Part shown: positions 10,124-21,800 of the stretch, piece by piece
Layout of the letters: the number at the start of each line of letters is the position of its first letter
Position numbering within the stretch: position 1 is the stretch's first letter
NCBI GenBank assembly: GCA_023374025.1
Contig: SIJG01000070.1
Coordinates: 1-64,000 of the forward strand
Length of the DNA stretch: 64,000 nt
From: Heterodera schachtii
Taxonomy: Eukaryota; Nematoda; Chromadorea; Rhabditida; Heteroderidae
Direction of reading: 5' to 3'
Notes under the pieces: generated by a model
Told to the model about the DNA's origin: nothing
What the model saw: the letters and a program-made list of their open reading frames with translations, nothing else
The model's database searches: none
Position numbers and translations under genes: made by a program

Positions 10124-12171
10124 TGAATTAATGCAAAAGTGAATTATCGAACAGTCGGAGGAGGAGGAAGAAGAAAAAGAAGACGCGGAAGGAAGAGGAG
10201 GAGGAGAAGGAAGAGAATCGGAAATAAACAAAAAGCAAAAGGAATTTTTGCATTTTCTGTTCCCTCTCCAATGCAGGGGACTGGGCTTAATTACAGATTA
10301 TGAAATTACGGGTTTTTTGGTCCCCGTAATTACGTATTTCCGTAATTGAAGGTCCAGTTACGCCCAGCCGTGCTTCAATGCCTTGAAATTTCACTCCTTT
10401 TTTGGCCAAATAACAACTTTTTTTATATTTGTTTGGTAGTTTTATCCCGTGCTGGCGCTTAAATCCGCCAATGAGTTCGAAAACAAAAATGGGCGACACA
10501 TAAAAATTCAGTCATCAGAGTGGAAAAGTTGAAGCAGCACACCTCTTGGCACTTGAGGGTGGCCTTCAGTTCGGCCCGCGTCTTCTCCTTCGCCAGCCGT
10601 GCGTTCAACTCCGCGTGTCTGTACTGCTTCAAAAACCGTTCTTTCATCACTGCCCGACGACGGAGGAAAGTGCACGCGAACAGTCGCGCCTTGGCCTAAC
10701 AAAACACCTTCGCCTTGTGCATTGGCGTTGTGTCCTCCACGAACAGTCGACCACGGCGAGTCCCTTGGCCATGACCAATGGTCGGTCGACGGGCGAAATG
10801 GTGAGGGATGCGGCTGGAGTAAGCAAAAGGCCGGGAAAACGATGGCCCAACCGTTGCACGGAGACGAGCCCAACGCGGCACAGCTTGCGGCCCGAACAGC
10901 GCTTGGGGTCGCATTGGCCAAAGTCGAACATGGCCAACCGACGGGGGAAAAGGGCGGGCAGAGACTGCGGGTAAAGAAAGACCAAGGAAATAAAAATGAC
11001 GCAAAACATTGGCGGAAATGGAAAAGGCGCCCTTGGCCTACCCGTCCCCTTAAAGACTTTTGGACTCGAGCCGGGATTTGCCAATCTCGGCTTGGCTTTT
11101 TTGCCAAAATATCGGGACTAGGAATCCCGGAAGGTTGCCCATTGATTCGGCAATTGCGATTTCGTCAGTCTCTTTTCACCCCATTCCTTAAACTCTGCTT
11201 CCATTTGTCCACCTTTTGGTGCTGCTCCGTCTCTTCACTACTTTCTCCCCCAATTCCTTCCGTCCGCTTTTCCTCGTCTCTGTCCCCCCGCTGTGCTTTT
11301 TCCGTCCCTTTGCTGCTCCCCTCGAACTCCTCGCCGCCGTCGTCGTCGGTTGACAAATGTCTCATTTCCTCAACCATTCGTTGTCGTCCGTGTCGCTTAT
11401 TTACCTTCCCTTTCATTTTTGGTCTAGCAAAAGTAAATGTGTACAAGAAATGCCAATTTTAAAAAATAGCAAATTGATAAGTTTCAAATATTTCTTAAAT
11501 TGAAGTAATTTTAGCCTTTTCCAATAAAATAATTTATGCATCAATAAAAAAAACTATTATTTATAGAGAAACAAAAAACATTTCGCTTTTTCCCTTCAGT
11601 CTTTTTCGGGCGTTCTCCGTTCAGTTTTCATCGTTCTTAGCATTTCTTTGTCCCGTCGGTTTGGCGAACGACGGCGTTGCTCCTTCTCCAAAGAATCCTA
11701 AAATATTGTGCGGGTTTGAATTTACTGCCATTTTTGCTTGTGATCAGAATAAATCAGTGGAATCTCCTGACTTATCCGGGGGATTTGTAAAACGATCGAA
11801 ACCTGACAAATTTGGTATCATTCGAAAGCTCTTGATGAGCTAAGTCTAAAAATCAGAGGATGAATTTGATCCGACAAATATAAACCGGTTTTTGAACCGG
11901 TTCAAAATTCGAAAAATTGATATTTTGCACTATAACTTTTTTTAAACGATCTAATCCGGACAAATTTGGTATCATTCGAAAGCTCTTGACGAGCTTAGTC
12001 TAAAATTCAGGGAATGAAGTTGAATGGACGCCATCTGACAATAATAGGCTTTTGAACCGGTTCAGAATCAATGAACTTGGCACAACTACAAATTTAAAAA
12101 AAATTTGTTTTTTGTTATTGCGCTAAAAAACCGCCGCACACTCGACTACGGCGGCCAGTAGGTGGGGCGAG
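10124..12171. repeat. Tandem duplication, unit 2 (2048 bases)
   Basis: Second copy of the 2048-base unit. After its end at GGGGCGAG the sequence continues into the rest of the transposon (ACTACGGGC onward), so unit 2 holds the real junction and unit 1 is the duplicated copy of it. Confidence 0.93.
10512..11416 (-). pseudogene. TSR3-TP53RK fusion fragment, copy 2
   Basis: Same fusion and the same 7-base deletion as the copy 2048 bases to the left, with one visible base difference in the intron side region (TTTTGG at 11058). It lies in unit 2 of the tandem duplication. Confidence 0.88.
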
Positions 12172-12696
12172 ACTACGGGCTACGGAAGAAGTCCGCGCGT
12201 GATCCGCAGGCGGTTGACTGATTGGCGGGGGCCCTTCGGGCCCCCGCAGTCAACCGCCTGTGGCGCTCGTCAGACGTCTTCCTCCGCCCTCCGTCTCGCC
12301 CCACTACTTGCTCCGTCTTCGCATGCTCCCTTTTGCGAAAATTTGTTTCATTTTGTTATCCATTTTTCATTGGTACTGAAATGTCCATTTTCACTGGGAC
12401 TCAATTGTCCGAGTACCCAGATGTCGTCGGTTCGAATTTATACCTTGTTTTTTAGACTAAGCTCGTCAAGACCTTTCGAATGATACCAAATTTGTCAGGA
12501 TTCGATCGTTTTAAAAAAAGTTATAGTGCAAAATCTCAATTTTTCGAGTTTTGAACCGGTTCAAAAACCGGTTTGTATCGGACGGATCAACTTCATCCTC
12601 TGATTTTTAGACTTAGCTCATCAAGAGCTTTCGAATGATACCAAATTTATCAAGTTTCGATCGTTTTACAAATCCCCCGGATAAGTCAGGAGTGCC
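11760..12696. mobile_element. Long-inverted-repeat DNA transposon with 8-base target duplication
   Basis: About 937 bases flanked by the direct repeat AATCAGTG (11752-11759 and 12697-12704). The arms are inverted: left CTCCTGACTTATCCGGGGG, right its reverse complement. Each arm holds two diverged sub-repeats with GGTATCATTCGAAAGCTCTT. The centre is a GC-rich hairpin. No transposase is seen, so it is non-autonomous. The unoccupied site (single AATCAGTG) lies at 3634-3641. An additional copy of the left arm alone is at 9712-10123, created by the tandem duplication. The 8-base duplication fits hAT-like elements, but the family is uncertain. Confidence 0.85.
12207..12260. other. Near-perfect GC-rich hairpin at transposon centre
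   Basis: CAGGCGGTTGACT, a 5-base bulge, GCGGGGGCCC, loop TTC, GGGCCCCCGC, AGTCAACCGCCTG. All 23 arm positions pair. It is strikingly GC-rich compared with the surroundings and sits between the two long arms of the element. Confidence 0.85.
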
Positions 12697-12828
12697 AATC
12701 AGTGAAGTCGGACTCGAGTTTTGTCCCAGAAAAAGCCTTTTATAGACATTTATTAGGGGTAATGATTGGTTTTGTTAAAAAAAGTGTGGCAAAAGCCAAT
12801 GCCGTCACTCGAAAGTCCCAACTGCTGC

Positions 12829-13208
12829 TTAACTCTTCACCTTTTCTCGTTCGCTGCTCCGTCTCTCCGTTTTGATGTCCTTTCGGCTCGGCGACCGATG
12901 GTGGCCCGAGGAGGACGAGTGCTTTTTGTCCTTCTTTTTCTTCCCCTCTTTGTCCCTGTGACTGCTGCTCCGCTCCTTTCGCTTCTCATCCTTTTCTTTG
13001 TGCCTTAAATAACCAACATTTTGGGTTTGTCCCTTTAAATGTGTCCATTGGTCTCCGCACCTTCGACCCGGCGACGGACTGCGACTTTTGTAGCGCGAAC
13101 GGCGCTTCTTCCGACGCGGCGAATCGTTGTCACAGAACGAAAAAGTGCCAATTTCGTGGATTCGAGTGTCCCATTGCACATGACAGACTGAGGCCCAATC
13201 CGAAGGTA
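12829..13208 (-). CDS. RS-rich protein C-terminal exon, second copy
   Basis: Duplicate of the RS-rich exon at 3767-4146, with the same encoded tail, adjoining the occupied transposon site. Upstream sequence runs into the assembly gap, so completeness cannot be judged. It may be the other haplotype of the same gene. Confidence 0.4.
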
Positions 13209-13347
13209 TAAATGGCCAACAAAATTAATATCAGACGCTTTTGTTTTATTTTTGGAATCAAATTACAATGATATAGTCAATAAAAATTTTTGATTCCAAT
13301 CATACAAAAATTGCTTTTGTGAAAATAAATTAAATAGGTCGGCAGCG

Positions 13348-13403
13348 NNNNNNNNNNNNNNNNNNNNNNNNNNNNNNNNNNNNNNNNNNNNNNNNNNNNN
13401 NNN
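13348..13403. other. Assembly gap (Ns)
   Basis: A run of 56 unknown bases. The sequence to its left ends at GGTCGGCAGCG, which matches the parental locus up to 4287. The sequence to its right starts inside a receptor gene. Confidence 1.
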
Positions 13404-15090
13404 TTGGCCGGGAATTATTTTGCCAGGAAATTGGCATTGGTCTCAGTTTTGTTGAACTTTTCATTAATATTGGTCACTTTTACCAAATGTGAGATTTTTT
13501 AAATTAAAATTTAATTCATTTTGATTTTAAAGAAAGGATCACAAAGTGTGTAATTGGATGTTGGCTTTTGATTCGTTTTGCCAATTGTTTTCGCTTGTCC
13601 TTTCCTTGTCAATTTTTTAGCCGCGATTTTACAGTACACCACAGTTGATTACCGTATTTGTACTGGTAGTCTTATGGTATCAACTTTGACATCGTATGCC
13701 TCATTTTTGGCACTTTATTTGATCTCTGCCGAACGTTTATTAATTGTTCTGTTCCCAATGAAGTAATAATTTTTAAACTAATTTCATTATTTATATTTTT
13801 TTTTAGAATGAATGGATCCAAAAAATAATAATTCAACAATTTTCATTATTTTCTTCTTTTTGTGTATTCTTTTTGCATTATTATGGTATTCAATGTGTAC
13901 GGCGAATTGGTTTTTATCACTACGTACATTGAAGGCATATTAATTTTTTTAAATAAATTTTGTTTATTCAAACTAGAGTGCCACGGGACCGGTAATTTTG
14001 GGCAAACCCGGGACCGGGACCTTTTCGGTTTGAAAAACCGGGAATTTTTGCTGGGAAAACCGGGATTAGTCTCGGTCCCGGTCAAAACCGGGACCTTAGT
14101 ACTCAGTTGTACTCAGTTGTCCGCTTCCAGGTCCCGGTCCCGTGGCACTCTAATTCAAACTTTAAGATTTGTTTTCTGCAACACTGCTCTTTATTCGGAA
14201 GTATTGAATACAACAATTTAAAAATTATTCTTTCGCTGTGTGTTCTCAATTATGTTGGCATTTCTGTCCAAGTTTTATGGCGTTATGTCAAATTCCAACA
14301 AACAGAACCAAACCAATTGTCATCAACGATTTCAGGTATAATAATTTAGGATAACTACAGATCCCGAAAAATAGCCAAATCCATGTATATGGATTCAAGA
14401 AAAATAAGGCCTGTATCCAGGACAAGTCTACTTCAATTGCAAATGAAATTAATAAATATTTTAAAGTTTATTAGAATAACGACAATTTTTTAAACCAGAA
14501 AACTTACCCTTAGAAAAAAATTTATTTTAGGGACCGATTTTGGAAATTTTTTTAATTCATAGGGACCTATTTCTGAAATTTTTCTGAAAATGGTCATTTA
14601 ACGAACACAAATTATTATGGCCCAAAAATTTAAGTCACGAAAAACCTCCAAAATAGGCATTACGACCTAATAACTCCTAAAATAGGCAATAAAACGTAAT
14701 GGATTTTATTAGTTTTACGAAATCAACCCATATTTAAGCATCTGATCATTCGATGCACAGAATGTTGCGATCAGTTCTTTTGTTGTCTGTGGTGATTTTG
14801 ATCGGATGGCTAATTGCAACCGTTTTACGTGCTTATCTCCTGGGGATATTTATGAATATATTAGGAAACAACACTTTGTTTGTCGATTATTTATTGTTTT
14901 CTTTTATTTTTTGGATTCCAATTTTGGCTTCAGCCAGCGGAGCACCCATTCTCATGTTGAGGTAAAATTGGCAAAAATATTTTAATGGATTAAATTCGAA
15001 GTGTTTAGCCAAAATTATCGTGAGGCATACAAAAAATTGTTGAAGCGCAACTCGCCATCAACAGCTGTTGGACCGTTATTTACAAATTGA
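13404..15090 (+). pseudogene. Srsx-like serpentine receptor, 5' cut by gap, probably damaged
   Basis: Seven-helix receptor pieces in order: TM1 (LALVSVLLNFSLILVTFT), TM2 (NWMLAFDSFCQLF), TM3 with STLTSYASFLALYLISAERL and VLFPMK, TM4 (IFIIFFFLCILFALLWYS), TM5 (LKIILSLCVLNYVGISV), TM6 (MLRSVLLLSVVILIGWLIAT), TM7 (WIPILASASGAPILMLR) and a tail SQNYREAYKKLLKR ending at TGA 15088. The layout matches rhodopsin-like nematode chemoreceptors of the Srsx type. Several junctions do not join in frame (TM2/TM3 and TM3/TM4), so it is either a pseudogene or has splice sites I cannot see. A miniature element is inserted between TM4 and TM5. The first exon and start are lost in the gap. Confidence 0.6.
13974..14152. 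mobile_element. hAT-like MITE with 8-base target duplication
   Basis: 179 bases with termini TAGAGTGCCACGGGACCGG and the inverse at the right end, flanked by ATTCAAAC on both sides (13966-13973 and 14153-14160). The interior is packed with variants of ACCGGGACC. No coding capacity. Confidence 0.9.
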
Positions 15091-15871
15091 TAGGAAAAAG
15101 AAAATGTATTATTAAGAAATGTTCTTAAAAATATATATTTATCAAGAAAAAAAAAATTAAATATATGTTTAGAAAGGTTTAAAATAATATTCAGCAAAAA
15201 ATATTTTATTGTATCTGTAAAATTAATTACCTAATTGAAAAATAACCCTTCACAATAATAAGTAAAATTGCAATTCCATAGAGAAATTCAAAAATATTAA
15301 AAAAAATTGGACCTTTTTCGTTTCTAAAAACACTGATTATTTTATTAAAAAAAACCTCGATCTAAAAATTTCACAAATATTGCTTTATTTTAAGAAAATC
15401 TTTGACCAATGATCACTAGGGCTGGGAATTTAAGTCACGAAAAATTTCAAAATGTCGACTTAAAAATCGCCAAAAGCCACAAAAGTCATGAAAAAATGCA
15501 TAGCCAAAAAGTAAAAAAAAAAAATGCCATAAATATCGAATAGATGCAAAAAAAAAAGTCTTAAAAACTAGGCTAAAATAAAAAACCCATTTTAACTATT
15601 TATAGAATAGCATTTGAAAAAGGCACCCAAAAATTAAAGTTAGAAGCTTCAAACAAAGTGTAGATATTTACCCACGAAAGTCGGATTTATTTGTTTGATT
15701 TTTAAGAAATTTTTGTCCAATCGATTTTTATCGTCACAAAATAAATTAAAAATGATTAAAGTAAATGTCCGCAATTGAACATTAATCGTCGTACCATTTT
15801 AGCTGAATAACTCTCTGTAGAAAACTCATAATGTCGGTCAGCTCATCAATCTATTATTTTAATAAATTAAT
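15091..15871. other. Intergenic, AT-rich
   Basis: Lies between the receptor stop codon and the prolyl oligopeptidase stop codon (convergent genes). It holds A-rich repeats of the form AAAATCGCCAAAAGCCAC near 15420-15560 and a possible hAT end (TAGGGCTGGG) at 15419 without a visible partner. No gene seen. Confidence 0.5.
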
Positions 15872-18800
15872 TTAATTAAATATATTTTTATTTTCAATTA
15901 ATTTTCCAATTTTTCTCACCACTTTGTCCCTGGGTTTGCCCGCCCCATGGCCCGCGTCGGTTTCCACTCGGACAATCACCGGCTTTCGTTGGGTCAATTT
16001 CACCTCCGGCTTCTTCAAGTAATGATAGAGTTGAGCGGCATATTTGAGCGTATGACTTGGCACCACACGATCATCATGGTCGGCAGTCCTTTTAGAAATT
16101 AAAATAAAATTAAAAATAAAATTATATTTTTAATAGCAAATGCATGAAGAAGCAAAAAAATTAAATAAGTAAATTTCCAATTAATTAATGCAAATTTATT
16201 TAATAATTTTTCTATTTTTTTAATCTAAATGCATGAATGTGTATAAAACAACCTCTAAGCCATTTTGACCAGGAAAATTTTAAAGAGGCGGCCATTTTGA
16301 AAAGAAAATTTAAAAAAAAATTGTTTTTTGCATGTTTTCAATTTATGTCAGAAATAAGTTTAAAAAAATTTAGATTTTTTTTTACTATTTTCTTCAAAAT
16401 TAGTAAATTTTGCTTTATTTGTATTTTTTTTTTCTTCAAAAAGGATTTGATATTTTTTTTTAAAGTTTAAGTTATATTAAAAAATACATAAGCAATGTTG
16501 CGGGCCATTGAGTGCCACGAGACAATCGTATGTTGTGTAATGGTGAATATCTTTAAAATTTAAATTAAAATTTAATATTTATTTATAAATAAAAATTACT
16601 TGTAAATGTATTCAAATTCCTCCGGCTTCTCCGGATCACCGTATTCATTTATCCAATAGCTGCCCACAGTAAACTTGTGGAATCGGAGCATGTCCATCAC
16701 TCTAACAAATGAATCATATTAATTTTCTTTAATAAATAATATTTTCTATTTGAATAAAATTAAAATTGGCAATAAAAATAATTTAAAATTATTGTTATTT
16801 ATTTTAAATGGGAAATTAATTGTATTTTGAATATATTACCCAACTTGGTTGATCACGGCACCAAAAAGTTCTGGCCTCTGCTGCGAGCATGCGGCAACTA
16901 AAAGCCCACCATTGGAGCCACCTTGGATGGCTAACCTTAAAAAGAGATGTCATTTTTTCTAATTATAGAATTTTCAGCGGAGACAAAATCAAGGAAAATG
17001 TAAGGAAAACTGCTTGTTTTTAAAGGCTGTTCTTGGATTTGGATCTTTATTGGCACGCACTTGAATTCCCTTTTTTCAAGGACCTCCTTACTTAATTTGA
17101 TAGATACCGAGGAATGTTGATGAACCTTGAAAAATAGACTCACAAACCTAGCGACAGAGATTAGCGCTTGTTGTTAAAACAGACTTTTTTTTGTAAAAAG
17201 AATATGAAATTTAAAAAAAATTTTTATGAAACTTTACAGAAAGATAACCACATAGGCTATTGAATTTTTCTGCAAAATTACAAGCCATTCTAACAATTAA
17301 AGAAGAATTTTAAAAATTTGCCAAAATCCGTGAATTTTTTAGCACATATAAATCTGTTTCCTGTTTTTAATCCATTTATGTTACGTTAATTCATTGATTT
17401 AATTAAGTAATTAATAAATAAGCATGACGATTTTTTATTAAATCAAAATTCTCACTTCCTTGGGCTTGTGTATTTTTGCTCAATTAGAAATTCGGCTGCA
17501 CCAATGAAATCGTCGAACACGTTTTGCTTGTGCGAACGGGCACCACATTCGTGCCAACGCTCGCCGTATTCGCCGCCGCCACGAATGTTTGCAATTGCGA
17601 CAACGCCATGGAAGTGCTAAGGCGGGTCAATAAAAAATTATGGCATCCAAATAATTAATTTAAAATAAACTAAACTTTTTAATGTCATTTTTCAAATAAT
17701 TAGGGTAGGTCCGCCGACCCCGATCCCGAAAATTTCGGCAATTTTTCGGGGTATACTTAGACCACGATCCGTCACCACGAGTCATCTTTGGAGTAAATTA
17801 TACAGTCCTATGCATGGCATTTTTGTGAGGGAAAAAAAAAAGAAATTTTGTTGAAAATTGGATTTTTATTAATTTTTGCTAACGTTTTTTGAGTTTAAAA
17901 ATTAATTTTGATTCACAAAGATATTAGGTACTTTAATGTTAGCAAATTTCATGAAAAATTCATTAGTTTATCTTTCGGACTTTTTTTGCATGTGACCTAA
18001 GGCAAAAATTGAAAAACCGCGATTCCCGACCGATTTGATCTGACTCGAGCCAGGCTTAACTGACTCTGACAAACCCCGATAATGTCTGCTTTTGAAATTA
18101 CAAATTCCTTAATGAATTTTACATTGAATTTTAAATTACTTAAAAATTATAAAAAATTTTCTTATTACTTTAACGAAAATATTGCGATGTGAAGAATAGC
18201 TTGGTAACAACGGAATGCTTAATTGATAATTTATTTCCATGATAAGAAATTGTGAACCCAAGATAAACTGACTTGAAACCACCATAACCGTAAAGAAGTG
18301 CCGGGTTCGAACTATCGCGTTTCGTATCATTCCGACTTATAATGAAAATTGGCACCTTTAAATGTTTAAATTTTAATCAAAAATTAAATAATTAACGGGG
18401 CTCAGTTTTTGGCAATTGGCACGAAAAAACGTATTATAGCTTTGGTTTGATGTACCACATTTTATATTGACTATTTTTTACTCGAAAAAAGACATCAAAT
18501 AAAAGATTATGCTTAATTTGGGGGATTTTCGTGCCTTTTCATTTTTATATATTTTGGGCCCTATTTAAGTACCCGAAATCATTTGTTCAAGCAAAATTTT
18601 GGACTAATTAATTAAAATGGCAATTTAAATACCTTAGTACCGTCACGACTGTGGAAAAACTCCTGGCTTACTGTAACGCCGGTCAAATTCACGCCACGCC
18701 ATTCGTCACTGTGTCGTATCTTTAACAAATTGACTCTTAATTTTCTTGGCACTATCCGCCATTTTGTAACTTTTATATTCAATAATTGATGGAATCATTT

Positions 18801-21800
18801 CAATTATTCCGTCACATTCAGAATTTGAATAAAAAATAAAATATTTTAAATAATTTTAAATAGATATTTTTTGGTTTGCCTGTTCCAATTGAAGCATTGA
18901 TGTTTTTTCGACGAGTGAAAAATCGGCACGGTAAAAAGTGGGTGGCTCCAAAAATGAGTTGAAGCTGAAAAATGCCTCCACATCATCTCGGTCGCCGTAG
19001 CATTGGCTGACAGTGCCAATACCCAATGGAATTCTTAAAATTAAATTTATTTTTTTTTATTAATAGTATCCCAATGATATTTCTGTGGATAGTCAGTCAG
19101 TCGTAGGCGAATTGAATGCCCCAAAAAAAAACCAACAGATTTTTTTTTAGTCGAGAGACCGATTTCCAAACATTCGCGAAGAAGTGATAAATTATGTGCG
19201 AGACTCAAAAAGACCGCTTTCAAATTTTCAAAAATACACCTATGGAATTTTTTTTTTCTTTTTTCGTTTGAAAAATTAATTAAATTGGAAAAATTGACCA
19301 AAATCAATTTACCTAATTACCTCATTAAAAAATTTTTTTTTTGCATTCTTTTCAAAATACCCTCGTGATAAAAGACCTTTTTTAATGATCAAAATTTGAG
19401 TAAAAAAAGAACATGATTTTAATCCCAGAAATCCTAACTATGACTAGCCATTTGAAATGTTCGGCTTTTTTTTTTGTTTTCTTTACCTGTAAATCAGTTT
19501 CCCAGTCGCGTAATGATGAACATAAAGATATGTCTAAATTATTTCTATCAATAAATTATTTATCCAGAAAAAATAAATCAAATAATTAATGCATATTTTA
19601 ATGTAAGAAATTAGAGGAATTTTACATAATTTTAAATGAATATTTAAATTTTAAAAAGATGGATTGAAATTTAAATTTATTCCCCCCTTAAGAGCTCAAA
19701 TTGGCTGAAATTTTGCCACCTTCACATCCTCAATGTACACGACAAGCAATTTGTCACCAGCAACCGGCACCACCGAGTCCAATGTCCTCTCGGGATCCTC
19801 CGCGATCACTGTGTCCCAGTGGGCACAGCCCAAAATTGCAGTTGACATGCCAATTCTGATCAGTTTCCGATTGGGCGCGGTGTGATCAGTCAATACTGCA
19901 TCGAATAATAATAATTTTTCATCAAAATAAAAATTTTATCTATTTTTTTGTTTTGTTTACCCAATGCTGATTCTGATTCATGGTCGTAGTCAAGAATCTT
20001 AATTAATATTAAAAAAAATTTAATGTGCATAGGACATTTGCAAGGTTATAAATAAATTATAATTTTGGACTATACAAAAATTTTACCCCCCCCCCCCCCC
20101 CCCTCCCCCCCAAAAAATAAAATTTTCGTTTTAAAATAGCAGAAAAAACAAAAACAATGTTATACGGGCATAAAATGTTATATTAAAAATTATTGCTTTT
20201 GAAATGAATTTAAATTTAATTTTTATCAAAATAGGCGAAAGAAAATTAAAATTACGAAAATTGGGCATTTTGCCAAAAATATAAAAATACGTATATGGAT
20301 TTCGAATTGCTTCAACGTACCTTACAAGGAATTTTAAATGCTTACAATGAAAAATGCGCGTGTGTCATGGATAAGCAACGACAGTGCCGGCTTTCGTTGG
20401 ATTTTGTTGTCAATTGCTTTCAAGTCCAAATAATACACAGTGTTGGCACTGTCCTTGTCGTAGACGTACACGAACAGAAAGCGACCATCACGGGACACAG
20501 AACCCGAACTTTTTTGGACGGGAAAAATTATTGTTATTCAATTTAATTCGTGAAAGATATCTCCAATTGCTTTATTTCAAATATAAACTATTTTAAATTT
20601 ATTTATACAATATAATAATAATATATAATTTGTGTGTACGATCTATTTATTGTTTTAGGCCGAATTGAAAACGGCAAATAATTGTAATAATTAATTTTTT
20701 AATTTCTCCAATTTTTTTTTCGAGTATAAACGAATTTAAAATCAATTATATATACATTTTGTGTGTTGTGATATAAAAAAAAAAATTTTACAAACAAAAT
20801 ATAAAAAAGTGCTGTTTTTCCTTTTTTTAAAAAAAAAGAAATTAAAATATTATTTGGTTGTTTTTGTTTTTTTTCTAAAGTTTTAGTTTTATTCGGACAT
20901 AATTAATTGAAAACGGCACAAAACAATAATTAATTTTTAAATTTTATTTAAATTTCATTTTTGCTACTTCCTTATTTACCGTGTTTTAAAATAATATTAA
21001 ATCGCCATTAATTTTAATTATGTCTCACATTGAAAGGGTAGGGTCATCGAGTTCACGAAAATCCGCAATGAGCACGTCCTTGTCAGCTTTTGTGCCCATT
21101 CTATGGTAAAACAATGAGTGAAATTCGTCCTTGGTCACATGAGTCTCATTTGTGGCCCGCTTTCGTTGAGCATATTTCTGGGAATTATTTTTTTCATAAA
21201 TAATAGAATTAGATAAATATATAATAAATCAAAAATTTAATTTTTATTACAATAGTAAAATTTTACCGAGTAGAAAATGCCTTTGTTATTGGGCATCCAT
21301 GCCAGCGAACTTTGCTTCACATTTCGGATTTTATCCGGCAGATCATTGCCTTTTACATCACGGAACTAATTAATTAAGAAAATATTTATTAATTAAATAT
21401 TATTTTTGTTATTTTATATTATTTATGTGAAACAAACTTAAATTCGAAATTTTATTAAGTTTCTTATTAGTCATTTTTTATTTATCATAAGTCAATGTTT
21501 TTATAGACAAAAAGCGTGTTCCAATTAAAAGAGATGAACCAAATCAGACGAGGATTTTATAATTTCGATTTTTGTTCTCTCATCCAAAAATAAAATACCG
21601 TTTTGATTTTAATATTAAAATTGCATAAATTTGTTTTTTTTTTAAATTTTCTTGCCCGAATTGTGCTCAAATCGCTGCCCTTTTCCGCCACGGTGTATGC
21701 CATTATTTGGCCATCCCGAGTGAACGCGCTTTGCACAATTGCCGCTGTTCCATCCGACGAGAATTGGTTGGGATCCAAAAACAATTCTTTTTCACCCGAC

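Noticed and set aside
17700..18095. Possible MITE in the prolyl oligopeptidase intron
   Set aside because: GC-rich words (CCCCGATCCCG, TTTCGGC) resemble other elements, but I could not find matching inverted ends or a target duplication.
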